Source: Pontibacter diazotrophicus (lineage in GTDB: Bacteria; Bacteroidota; Bacteroidia; Cytophagales; Hymenobacteraceae). Taken from it: DNA of 64,000 nt. Made by a program: the position numbers and the translations under genes. Location: positions 186,001-250,000 of the forward strand of contig NZ_QRGR01000009.1 of NCBI RefSeq assembly GCF_003367245.1. The letters are read 5' to 3'. Each line of letters begins with the position of its first letter. Positions within the stretch are counted from its first letter, which is position 1. Positions 55,084-63,474 of the stretch are shown piece by piece. Under the pieces are notes generated by a model, which was not told the origin of the DNA, did not search any database, and saw only the letters and a list, made by a program, of their open reading frames with translations.

Positions 55084-56442
55084 CTACAACCCCTCCGGAT
55101 GCAGCGGCACCATCATGATATCACTGTCTGTGAGCATACTGGAGTTGAAGAGCACCCATTTTCCATCAGGGCTGATGGATTGATGAGCATGCGCCTGACT
55201 TGAAAACGGACTTTTGGTGTTGGGACGGTGGCCCGTCGTGAGTAGCGTAGCATCACCTGTTTCTATATTGATTCGATAGATGTTTCCGTCGAAAGAATCG
55301 CCTACTGCCCATTTTAAATCCTTTGTGCCTGCAGCATGCCAGTAGCCTCCTAACTCTTTCGCCTGCTCCAATCGTTTAACGACTTCATTGGTGCGGATGT
55401 TAAACAGGACAATGCCTGTAGGGTTCTTTCTCAACCGATCAATATGCCCCATGATATTGAACATGATGTGGTCGGGACCTGCAAATATTTCGTGCGTTAC
55501 CCACTCATCCGCCTTTTCTTTGTAGACGGGCCGGTTCGTTACTTTACCATTCTTATCAACACGCAACACCCACATCCGCTGCGGCGCATCACCACCTGTT
55601 TCCCAGCAGTACATCATCTCTCCTGAAACAAAGGGGTTCGCCTGAAAATGGCCTGTTCTGAAAGGTACTTCTATAAGCTTCGTCGTTTTGTTGCTGTCAA
55701 AATCCACGCTGTAAATAGCGGAGTGATCGTTAGCTGCTCTTGTTGAGAAGAAGATTCTTTTGTCGTTTATGTCCAAACACATCCCGCCTGGCTTCAGGTC
55801 GTCAGGAATTGTGGCTACTACCTTTTCATAGCTTGCGGGGTCCTTCACTTTCCCCTGTTTACTGTCATCGAGCAACGCGGCCAGGTTCACTTCCACTACC
55901 TGGTTATCGCGAATTTGAAAAGCTACGTTTCGCTTGTGTCCTAACAGCAGGTCGCCGCCGCTGCGGCCTGTCGTCACCTGAACAATCTCGTGGTTATCCA
56001 TGGAGATAGCGTAATACTGCCGGACTCTCTGCGGTGTTTTGTCGCCAGCAAACGTTACGTTTCCTCCTGCTGCAGTATTCCTGTTTGAGCTGAATACAAT
56101 ATGCTTTCCATCAGCCGTCCAGTTAGGGTGATCCTGGTAAATCTTGGAGCTGCTATGCCTGGAGGTGGTTAGTGCTGTTATCTCAACGCCTGTTACAGGG
56201 TCCGTAATGGTGAGGCTTTCCGAAGGGAAACGCTGTCCAAAGATATCAGTACCCGCCATATCGAAGGTCTTATCTACATGTGCACGGTCTGCGTAATCTA
56301 TACCTTCCACAACCTGGGCAGAGGCCGTCCAAGAAAGCACTAGAACACTTACACCTGCTATCACAATTCCGGCACCTCTTGCTGTCAGAAAAAGTAGTTG
56401 CAGTCGCTTTGCTATATGAAGGGTAGAACAGCTTATTTGCAT
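55084..56442 (-). CDS. PL22 oligogalacturonate lyase-like protein
   Basis: Breaks short oligogalacturonides to unsaturated monomers. 452 residues, exported (hydrophobic segment about 25-42, ending TASAQ), while classical PL22 enzymes are cytoplasmic. TolB-like propeller blades HPNWTADGKHIVFSSNRN and HAHQSISPDGKWVLFNSS frame PL22 motifs YCWETGGDAPQRMWV, WVTHEIFAGPDHIMFNIMGH (His residues for Mn) and GGYWHAAGT. Second gene behind the acetylesterase at 56508, 65 bp apart, so both respond to the promoter at 58204-58248. Confidence 0.85.
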   Translation of the reverse strand: MQISCSTLHIAKRLQLLFLTARGAGIVIAGVSVLVLSWTASAQVVEGIDYADRAHVDKTFDMAGTDIFGQRFPSESLTITDPVTGVEITALTTSRHSSSKIYQDHPNWTADGKHIVFSSNRNTAAGGNVTFAGDKTPQRVRQYYAISMDNHEIVQVTTGRSGGDLLLGHKRNVAFQIRDNQVVEVNLAALLDDSKQGKVKDPASYEKVVATIPDDLKPGGMCLDINDKRIFFSTRAANDHSAIYSVDFDSNKTTKLIEVPFRTGHFQANPFVSGEMMYCWETGGDAPQRMWVLRVDKNGKVTNRPVYKEKADEWVTHEIFAGPDHIMFNIMGHIDRLRKNPTGIVLFNIRTNEVVKRLEQAKELGGYWHAAGTKDLKWAVGDSFDGNIYRINIETGDATLLTTGHRPNTKSPFSSQAHAHQSISPDGKWVLFNSSMLTDSDIMMVPLHPEGL

Positions 56443-56507
56443 AGTTTAGGAATATCTGGTTGAAATACCGTGTCAGGAAGACTTAGCTTTTAAATTCTTC
56501 AGTTGTA

Positions 56508-58064
56508 TCAATTTTTACCATAGGTCTCCGCTGGCCAGGTGTCTGTCCGGAAAGGAGTAGCAGGCAGTCCGGCTTTGTTAAACAGGTTTGGCTCCGGTAT
56601 CCGCTCCCAGGCAAACCGTACAGCTACGGGATTTTTCACCTGATCACTCCAGACCACCACCTTATCTCCTTCTATTTTAGCCTGCGCCGGCACAAACTGC
56701 TGATCAGCACCGGCAATGGTAAACTCTGTTAATTCTCCGCCCTTTGCTACCAAACCTCCCGCGACATGGTCAAACGATAGCTTTATCTTATCCTTCGCTA
56801 CCTGCATTGATTTGTAGACAGGACCGGAATAGACGATATTTTTCTGCCCATAATCCTTTGCCAGTGCCCATAGTGCCAGCCGCTTTCCTACCACCTGCTT
56901 ATTTTGCGGGTGAATATCCAGCGAGTCTCCGGCATCGGTGATAACGGCCATACCAGTGTTTGGTACCGCCTGCATGGTTAATAACTGTGCTTCCCGTATC
57001 TCCGGCCGCTGGCTCCGGTGCGGGGCAATCTGCACGAAGTAGAAAGGGAAATCGTTTTCCCAGCCTTGCCGCCAGTTGGCTATCATAGCCGGAAAAAGCT
57101 TACGGTACTGGTACGCTCTGTCAGCGTTGGACTCGCCCTGGTACCAGATAGCACCTTTGATAGTATAAGGCAACAGGGGCGCAATCATGGCATTGTATAG
57201 CTTGTAAGGCGACTTGTGATGCTTCGGCCCCATTGGCTCACGCGGGGCAGCGGCAGGTTTTTCACCTCTGTCCTTTGCTTTCTCCGACTCCTTTTTCCAC
57301 TGTGCCAGTTCCTCCCTGTATACCTCTATCGCCTCCGGGTACTTTTCTACATCCACCGCATACCTTTCAAGTATCGGTATCAAGTCAGCGTCCGATTCCA
57401 GCACCTCCTTTTGGGTCCAGCCTTCTGCGGGTGTTCCGCCCCATGAGGTGTTTATCAAGCCTATCGGCAGTCCGGTCTTTTCATAGATTTCTCTCGCAAA
57501 GAAATAAGCCACTGCCGAAAAGTCTCCAACAGTAGCTGAACTGGCGACCTGCCAATCGCCCACTACATCCTGCTCCGGTTCGTCCGCTACTTCGCGTGCC
57601 ACTGTAAACATCCTGATTTGAGGATAATTTGCCTTTGCTATTTCCTCTTTATAGTTCACCACACCCGTTGCCCAGCCGGAATTGTCAATCGGCGCGACAG
57701 GGAAATGCATGTTACTTTGCCCGGAGCAAATCCACACTTCGCCCGCCAGCACATTATTCAGTTGTATGACATTGTTCCCTTTGAAAAAGATGGTATAAGG
57801 CCCACCTGCCTTCGGAGTATTCAGCTTTACCTGCCAATTGCCGGTAGCATCAGCAGTAGCCTTTACCGTCCGGCTATTCCAACTTCCGGTCACTTCCACT
57901 GCTTCGCCCGGATCAGCCCAACCCCAAAGTGTTATACCTGTGTTCTGCTGCAAAACCATATTATCAGAAAGCAGGGCAGGAAGCTTTATGTTTGCCGCTA
58001 ATCTGTTGCTGAAGAACAGCAGCAACAGGCATATTCCAAGACATCCTCTGAATCTAAAACTCAT
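56508..58064 (-). CDS. SGNH sialate-O-acetylesterase family protein
   Basis: 518 residues, signal peptide ending near LAAN. An N-terminal beta-sandwich (LPALLSDNMVLQQ...LWGWADPGE) precedes the SGNH domain: catalytic Ser in ICSGQSNM (about 112-119), GAIWYQGESNAD (about 297-308) and DSLDIHPQNK (about 388-397) with the catalytic Asp/His. In this setting it probably removes acetyl groups from acetylated pectin rather than from sialic acid. An insertion of charged residues (EELAQWKKESEKAKDRGEKPAA) lies at about 250-272. First in an operon with PL22. Confidence 0.88.
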   Translation of the reverse strand: MSFRFRGCLGICLLLLFFSNRLAANIKLPALLSDNMVLQQNTGITLWGWADPGEAVEVTGSWNSRTVKATADATGNWQVKLNTPKAGGPYTIFFKGNNVIQLNNVLAGEVWICSGQSNMHFPVAPIDNSGWATGVVNYKEEIAKANYPQIRMFTVAREVADEPEQDVVGDWQVASSATVGDFSAVAYFFAREIYEKTGLPIGLINTSWGGTPAEGWTQKEVLESDADLIPILERYAVDVEKYPEAIEVYREELAQWKKESEKAKDRGEKPAAAPREPMGPKHHKSPYKLYNAMIAPLLPYTIKGAIWYQGESNADRAYQYRKLFPAMIANWRQGWENDFPFYFVQIAPHRSQRPEIREAQLLTMQAVPNTGMAVITDAGDSLDIHPQNKQVVGKRLALWALAKDYGQKNIVYSGPVYKSMQVAKDKIKLSFDHVAGGLVAKGGELTEFTIAGADQQFVPAQAKIEGDKVVVWSDQVKNPVAVRFAWERIPEPNLFNKAGLPATPFRTDTWPAETYGKN

Positions 58065-58203
58065 TTGAAGTTCGCTTTTTAAGTTTAGGGGAGATACTAG
58101 TTTGAACTAAAAGCACAGAACTGACAAGGTATAACATACTGAATCATATCAATTTATAGATAAAGAGTTCTTTGTCTAAAGTTCTTTTATGTTGATACTG
58201 AAT

Positions 58204-58248
58204 GTAATATAATACCTTCAGTTCAGAAGACTATCCTGTGGTATAGGG
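58204..58248 (-). promoter_or_regulatory. CAGGATA-class promoter of the esterase-PL22 operon
   Basis: Gene-sense (minus): CCCTATA-CCA-CAGGATA (58248 down to 58232), 20 nt, TATATTAC (58211-58204). The distal half-site is poor; the proximal one is exact. Back to back with the GH28 site. Confidence 0.5.
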
Positions 58249-58334
58249 TGCCGGCACATAATTGCAGGATTTCAGCAAGAGAGAGCGGTTAAATTCTTCC
58301 ATGGCACATCTGCTTCAATGTCGCTATACTTTAA

Positions 58335-58379
58335 CAGGATAGAGCAGGATAGGAATTCTGGCTTCGATGACTAATTTGG
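58335..58379 (+). promoter_or_regulatory. CAGGATA-class promoter in front of the GH28 remnant
   Basis: CAGGATA-GAG-CAGGATA (58335-58351), both exact, 20 nt, TAATTTGG (58372-58379), 18 bp before the ATG at 58398. Confidence 0.65.
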
Positions 58380-58397
58380 AGAAGACAAGTTTACCAG

Positions 58398-58916
58398 ATG
58401 AACTTCAATTTCAGCAAATGCTCTGCGTTTTAGCAGGAGCTAATCAAGAAAACATACCTTCCATTATAAGATTCGGCAACCACGAGAGGCGGCACTGTAG
58501 AAAACATTTACATGCAGGACATCGAGATGAATGGCGTTGGCACTCCCATTGAAGTATCCATGAACAGGAACCCAAGCTACAGCTACTCTACTTTACCGGA
58601 AGGCTATTCTTATGAAACGATCCCGCAGCACTGGAAAACGATGCTACAGAAAGTAGAACCAGAAGAACGTGGCATTCCTAAGTTCAGGGATGTCTACATC
58701 TCCGACATTAGGGTTAAGGCTGCTAAAAAGGCTCTTTCTGCTGCTGGTATCCCACAATCTTCTGTAGAGAACTTCCACCTGAATGACATCGACATAGAAG
58801 CCGCTACGGCAGGCGAGATTACGCATGCCAAAAACTGGACGTTTGATGATGTTGACATCGACACGAAAGATGACAGCAAAATAGAAGTTAAGAACAGCAC
58901 CAACGTAAAACTTTAA
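58398..58916 (+). pseudogene. GH28 polygalacturonase remnant (start and C-terminal coil only)
   Basis: GH28 enzymes hydrolyse polygalacturonan or RG-I. From 58470 a clean frame reads SATTRGGTVENIYMQDIEMNG..., then FRDVYISDIRVKAAKKAL and SSVENFHLNDIDIEA...HAKNWTFDDVDI to the TAA at 58914-58916. These are the last right-handed beta-helix turns of GH28, about 148 residues where 450 or more are expected. Upstream in the same frame, ATG 58398 begins MNFNFSKCSAF, then TAG and a later TAA (58467-58469). The central catalytic part with the Asp residues is absent. Probably an internal deletion that left the signal start and promoter. Confidence 0.8.
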
Positions 58917-58994
58917 GATCTGGCTGTTGAACCTGCTATGTACAATACCATTCATCTGAATACTGCATACGAAGCTGTTCTACAGAACCCATTC

Positions 58995-59031
58995 CTGCTC
59001 CTCCTAAGAGGGGCCCTACCCCCAGGAGGGG
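58995..59031. repeat. G/C-rich palindromic repeat, copy 2
   Basis: CTCCTCCT (58998-59005) and AGGAGGGG (59024-59031) flank GGGGCCCTACCCCC. Its reverse complement resembles 54956-55000. The surrounding gap 58917-59488 also holds two terminators; 59155-59424 has nothing recognised. Confidence 0.5.
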
Positions 59032-59114
59032 AATCTGCAGACACGTAAGATACAATGCGCATGAATCAGCTGATATTTGTATTATCGGTTCGCTTATGCA
59101 CCTTCTTTTAATAG

Positions 59115-59154
59115 AGAAGCCCTTGTCCCGCATGATGCCGGGGCAAGGGCTTCT
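59115..59154 (+). terminator. Terminator-like hairpin after the GH28 remnant
   Basis: 16-base arms (59115-59130 with 59139-59154) pair with one G-T wobble around an 8-nt loop; followed by ACTTAAG, a weak T tract. Confidence 0.65.
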
Positions 59155-59424
59155 ACTTAAGCACAACCTTCATAAGAAAAATGACAGTCCTATTCAGTAA
59201 GGCAACAGGTACGGCCAGTTCTTTTGATATTAGCCTTTTGACGATGCGCTTCCTTCTGTGTCTGCTTTCCTCGTACAGCGGGCTTCCTAAACTTAATGTG
59301 CCACGTCTTTAGACGACCATTTCTCTTGCTAAAAAGTCAATTCCTTCAGGTGCCTCCACCGCAACAGCACTGTGGTAAACTTATTCTTTTGCCAACCTAC
59401 GCAAGTAATGCCGCTATAAAACCT

Positions 59425-59465
59425 TGAAAAAAGAAAAAGCCTGTGACTCTAGGATGGTCCAGGCT
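59425..59465 (-). terminator. Terminator of the long PL11 gene
   Basis: AGCCTG (59465-59460 on the minus strand) pairs with CAGGCT (59443-59438), followed on the minus strand by TTTTCTTTTTTC. 24 bp beyond the stop codon. Confidence 0.65.
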
Positions 59466-59488
59466 CTTTCCAGGCAATGTATGAAGAA

Positions 59489-62400
59489 TTACTTTTTGAT
59501 CAGCTTATATTGCTGCCATTTTCCTTTTGCTTGAATGTTAATGATGTATAAGCCCGCTTTCAACTTATTGCCGGTTCTGGCTGACTGCTCCCCATTATTC
59601 TGCTCTACTTTTCTGCCTAACTGGTCATAAATCACATACTCAAATGCTCCTTCTGACTCAATTACAAAGTCGCCTGAAGAAGGATTAGGGTAAACAATTG
59701 GAGCAACAGTTTCCTGCTGTAGTAGCTGCTGTACATTCGAAACTGTAGTTACATTTATATTTACCGGCGTTAGGCTAAATTGCTGGTGTTCTCCTCCATC
59801 AAAAGACCACTGCTTCACATTAGCCCCATCGGCCATAGAAGCTGCTTCTACCGTAATGGATTGGCCGCTGTGCTTGTTCACGATGTTGTAGTAGCCATTG
59901 CCCAGCCTGATAAGCTCCCACTGTTGGTTGGCTTTTCCTTCATAGGCCCATTGCATGATGTTAGCACCTTCCGCAGTAGCAGACTGCGCTCTTACTCCTA
60001 TTGCCTGTCCGCAGTTTACGCTGGTTATGCTGTAATAGCCTTCGCCCACACTGCTCAGCATCCATTGCTGATTGTCTGTTGCACCAGGAGTGCGCTGCAC
60101 TACATTTCCGTTCCCATTCTTCGTGCAGGACTTATTTAAATCCAGGGCCATGGCGCTGTGCAAAGCAGAGATGGTATAAATACCGTCGAGAGGCATCGGA
60201 GTTGCCTTTGCTCCATTGGAATTGGTGACGCCTGTGGCATCAGTTATTTTGATCCAGTACCAGTATGTAGTACCGTTCTGCACCGAATTATCTGTATAAG
60301 TTCTTGCATCGGCACGCAACGATTGGATCCTGGTCCTCCCGGAAGGGTTGGAATCGGTATCACGGAAAATCTCCAGCGCTGTAATGTCTTCGATATTCTC
60401 AACAGTCCAGCTCAGGTCCACAAACCTGTCTCCTCCAGTGGCAGTGAGCACCACCTCTTTTGGCGGCGGTGGCGGTGTGCTGCCCTCCGGCGTTGCCTGG
60501 GCTGCATTGGAACCGTGCGCTTTACCGTCTACACCAATTACTTTGAGCCAGTACCAGTAAGGAGTACCGTTTGTAACCGTAGCATCAGTGAAAGTGGTTT
60601 CGCCTGCTCCTACAATACCAACCCTGCCCCTGCCATTTGGGTTGGAGTCCGTATCACGGAAAATTTCCACGTGGCGGATATTGACGTTTTCGATGCTCCA
60701 GTTCAGGTCCACTTTTCCGTCGCCGCCGGTGGCAGCCAGTTCTACAATGGCCGGTGGCGGCGGTAACGTAACCCCCTCAGGTGTGGCACTTGCAGCAGCA
60801 GAGTTCACGACAATCCCATTGGCATCAAAGCCCTTAATCCAGTAATAATAGGTGGTGCCGTTTGTCAGCCCCTCGTCTATATGAGACTTTACTGTTCCGC
60901 TTAGTTGGGCAACTCTGGTTCTGCCATTCGGATCGGGGTCTGTATCCCGGTATACCTCCAGGCGGGACAGCTCATAGTTAAGGGTAGACCATCCCAGGTA
61001 GGCTTTTGCATCGCCGCCACGTGCTGTTAAATAAATGGCTGATGTTGGATTTTCAGGAGCCTCAACCATCGCAATGGAAGGAGTTGGCGGCGTCTCCATG
61101 CCTTCGCCTACATAAAAGCTGGTGTGCGGGGGCTGGTTATAGCCTACGTTTTGCCAGGCAACAGCCGCCCGGTATTGCGCATCGTGCATAAAGGTATAGA
61201 ACCTGTGCGTGGTGGGGATGGTGGTGGTAAAGATCAGCAGTTCGCTGTTGTTGTTATGGCGGTAAATGACTTCCTCGCGCCAGTCGCCCATGATGTCGGC
61301 GCTCAGGCCGGGATTGGCTTTTGTGCCGTTGTTTCTCTCGGCGCCAAAGTCGTGGGCAGAAAGCAGTCTCTCCTGTGCACTGCTGGTATAGTTCCACTTG
61401 TCCAGCACGGTACCGTCCAGGAGTTCGCGCTGCAAATCGCCATCCCACCAGTTGCCAAAGTTCATGCTTCCTGGCTTGGCAGCTGAAATTTCTTCGCCTT
61501 TTGCATTATACAAGCCTCCTCTTGGTCCCCAGGCTTCATAGCCTTTGTGGCCGGGGTCAATATCGGCGGTCATGGCACGGCCAATGTCGCCGGTGGTGGG
61601 CACCCCCCAAAGCTTTTCGCCGGTAGCTGCATCGCGCATCCAGAGGCCATTACCATCGTATTGTGCCTGTGATTCATGCGCAGACCAGGATTCCAGGCCC
61701 GGGCGGTCAGGGTCCAGATCGCCCACGTGCTGGGCATCGCCATGGCCCAGGCCAGTAGTATAGAGACCTGTGCCGTCATCATCGATCGCCATAGAGCCAA
61801 AAACCACTTCATCTTTGCCGTCGCCATCCACATCGTTAATGCTGAGGCTGTGGTTGCCCTGGCCGGCATAGGCTCCGTTTCCTTCTGTATTCGTATCAAA
61901 CACCCAGCGCTGGGTTAGCTGCCCGTTGCGCCAATCCCAGGCTGCCAAAACAGTGCGGGTATAGTAGCCGCGGGTAAACAGCAGGCTGGGGCGCTGCCCA
62001 TCAAAATAACCTACTCCCGCCAAAAAGCGGTCTACGCGGTTGCCATAGTCATCGCCCCAACTGGCTACGTTGCCGCGGGCAGGTACATAATCCGTGGTTG
62101 CCATAGCGGCTCCTGTCTCTCCATTAAAGACTGTTAGAAACTCCGGACCATGCAGAATGTATCCGCCAGTATTACGATAATCAACATCGGGGTTTCCGAT
62201 AATGGTACCTGCTCCATCCACTGTACCATCGGCGGTTTTGCAGGCCAGTTCAGCCTTACCGTCGCTGTCCAAGTCATACACGATAAACTGGGTATAGTGA
62301 GCACCGGCGCGAATGTTGCGGCCCAGGTCGATACGCCACATCCGTGTGCCGTTCATTTTATAGGCGTCGAGGTACACATTGCCGGTAAAGCCGGCCTGGG

Positions 62401-62983
62401 AGTTGTCTTTGGCGTTAGAGGGATCCCATTTCACGATGATTTCATACTCACCGTCGCCATCCAGGTCGCCTACACTGCAGTCGCCGGGGCTGTAGGTGTA
62501 GCTCACACCATCGGGTGTGGTGCCGCCGGCAGGCCGCTGCAAGGGAAGGCGCTTGAAAGGCTCTGCCCAGACGGTAGCGGGGGCAGATGCTGCCTGTTCC
62601 TGACCGTCAATGACCGGCCGGACAGTATACTCCTCATCTGAGCTTGTATCATCGGTATAATTGGTGGCGCCTGTGATGGGTGCTTCGTTTAGTTTACTCG
62701 ACCCCCGGTACAGGTTAAAGGCGATGTTATCGGGATCTGTGCCCAGCATGCGCCAGCTCACAAATACCTGGCTGCTGCTGGTTCTGACAGCAACTACCCC
62801 CCGCCCGAGGTTTTCCATGTGGCGTTGGGCAATGACGGCAGTAAAGGTGAACAGCAGCATCAGCAACAGCCCTATTCTTCTGTATAGAAAGGATGGGCAG
62901 TGTGTTTGCCGGGGGATGTCTTCTTCTGAATCTTCTCTTGCTATAGAACAGTGAGTGGATGGAATCTGTAGTATTTTTTTCAT
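59489..62983 (-). CDS. T9SS-secreted PL11 rhamnogalacturonan lyase with three FN3 and one ricin-type module
   Basis: 1,164 residues. A long N-terminus precedes the signal segment (about 37-52, LLLMLLFTFTAVIAQ). The PL11 propeller (about 53-645) contains CSVGDLDGDGEYEIIV, FACKTADGTVDG-like and DIMGDWREEVIYRHNN. Three fibronectin III-like repeats follow (about 655-925), each with EIFRDTDSNPNGR. A ricin B-like beta-trefoil (about 925-1070) has three QQW/QQF motifs, then comes a T9SS sorting domain (from about 1095, YPNPSSGDF). The lyase is thus released or surface-bound and can attack intact RG-I. Its paralogue at 52975 lacks these parts. It has its own CAGGATA promoter about 310 nt upstream. 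Confidence 0.93.
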   Translation of the reverse strand: MKKILQIPSTHCSIAREDSEEDIPRQTHCPSFLYRRIGLLLMLLFTFTAVIAQRHMENLGRGVVAVRTSSSQVFVSWRMLGTDPDNIAFNLYRGSSKLNEAPITGATNYTDDTSSDEEYTVRPVIDGQEQAASAPATVWAEPFKRLPLQRPAGGTTPDGVSYTYSPGDCSVGDLDGDGEYEIIVKWDPSNAKDNSQAGFTGNVYLDAYKMNGTRMWRIDLGRNIRAGAHYTQFIVYDLDSDGKAELACKTADGTVDGAGTIIGNPDVDYRNTGGYILHGPEFLTVFNGETGAAMATTDYVPARGNVASWGDDYGNRVDRFLAGVGYFDGQRPSLLFTRGYYTRTVLAAWDWRNGQLTQRWVFDTNTEGNGAYAGQGNHSLSINDVDGDGKDEVVFGSMAIDDDGTGLYTTGLGHGDAQHVGDLDPDRPGLESWSAHESQAQYDGNGLWMRDAATGEKLWGVPTTGDIGRAMTADIDPGHKGYEAWGPRGGLYNAKGEEISAAKPGSMNFGNWWDGDLQRELLDGTVLDKWNYTSSAQERLLSAHDFGAERNNGTKANPGLSADIMGDWREEVIYRHNNNSELLIFTTTIPTTHRFYTFMHDAQYRAAVAWQNVGYNQPPHTSFYVGEGMETPPTPSIAMVEAPENPTSAIYLTARGGDAKAYLGWSTLNYELSRLEVYRDTDPDPNGRTRVAQLSGTVKSHIDEGLTNGTTYYYWIKGFDANGIVVNSAAASATPEGVTLPPPPAIVELAATGGDGKVDLNWSIENVNIRHVEIFRDTDSNPNGRGRVGIVGAGETTFTDATVTNGTPYWYWLKVIGVDGKAHGSNAAQATPEGSTPPPPPKEVVLTATGGDRFVDLSWTVENIEDITALEIFRDTDSNPSGRTRIQSLRADARTYTDNSVQNGTTYWYWIKITDATGVTNSNGAKATPMPLDGIYTISALHSAMALDLNKSCTKNGNGNVVQRTPGATDNQQWMLSSVGEGYYSITSVNCGQAIGVRAQSATAEGANIMQWAYEGKANQQWELIRLGNGYYNIVNKHSGQSITVEAASMADGANVKQWSFDGGEHQQFSLTPVNINVTTVSNVQQLLQQETVAPIVYPNPSSGDFVIESEGAFEYVIYDQLGRKVEQNNGEQSARTGNKLKAGLYIINIQAKGKWQQYKLIKK

Positions 62984-63293
62984 GCACCAGCGTATTAAAA
63001 GTGAAATATTAAACTATACCTTATTTGATTCAGGTCATCGGTTAACATGCCCTTCAGCAAGGCATGATTCCATTTTACTTCCCCAGCACATGAAGCCTTT
63101 TAAAAACAGCTGTTTACGGGTGAGCCAGATGCAAACGAATACGTTGGCTTTTCAGGCTTTTTTAGCTGCTGTCCCTTTAAAAGTACTTGTAAACCCCTCC
63201 TCCTACGCTTCTTTCATTTCTGCACTATAACAAGATGTTAAAACTTCATTCTTTATAACAACTTCTTATCTCTTACTTCTAAAGCGTTTGTAT
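62984..63293. other. Long leader of the PL11 gene, nothing recognised
   Basis: 310 bp between the CAGGATA-class promoter and the PL11 start. A short plus-strand frame (62955-63230) has no domain content. The length of the leader is unusual beside the 80-140 nt of the other pectin promoters. Confidence 0.4.
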
Positions 63294-63338
63294 CCAAATT
63301 ATTAATTAATTTATTTAAGGCTATCCTGCAGTATCCTG
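63294..63338 (-). promoter_or_regulatory. CAGGATA-class promoter of the long PL11 gene
   Basis: Gene-sense (minus): CAGGATA-CTG-CAGGATA (63338 down to 63322), both exact, 20 nt, TAATTTGG (63301-63294). Confidence 0.7.
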
Positions 63339-63434
63339 CATAGTACAAATAACAGCCACCTGTATCTGCCAAAAACCATTACTTGCTATAAATAATCATA
63401 ATAATACCTTGCATTTTAATATAACGAAAGCGAT

Positions 63435-63474
63435 AAAACAAAAAGAGCATCACATTGGATGCTCTTTTTGTTTT
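63435..63474 (-). terminator. Terminator of the esterase gene
   Basis: Perfect 17-base stem (63435-63451 with 63458-63474) around a 6-nt loop, touching the stop codon of the minus-strand esterase. Flanking A/T runs allow either direction. Confidence 0.85.

Noticed and set aside
58367..58552. Short frame overlapping the GH28 remnant as a separate gene
   Set aside because: The GH28 frame is a different one and carries the recognisable motif; this frame shows nothing.
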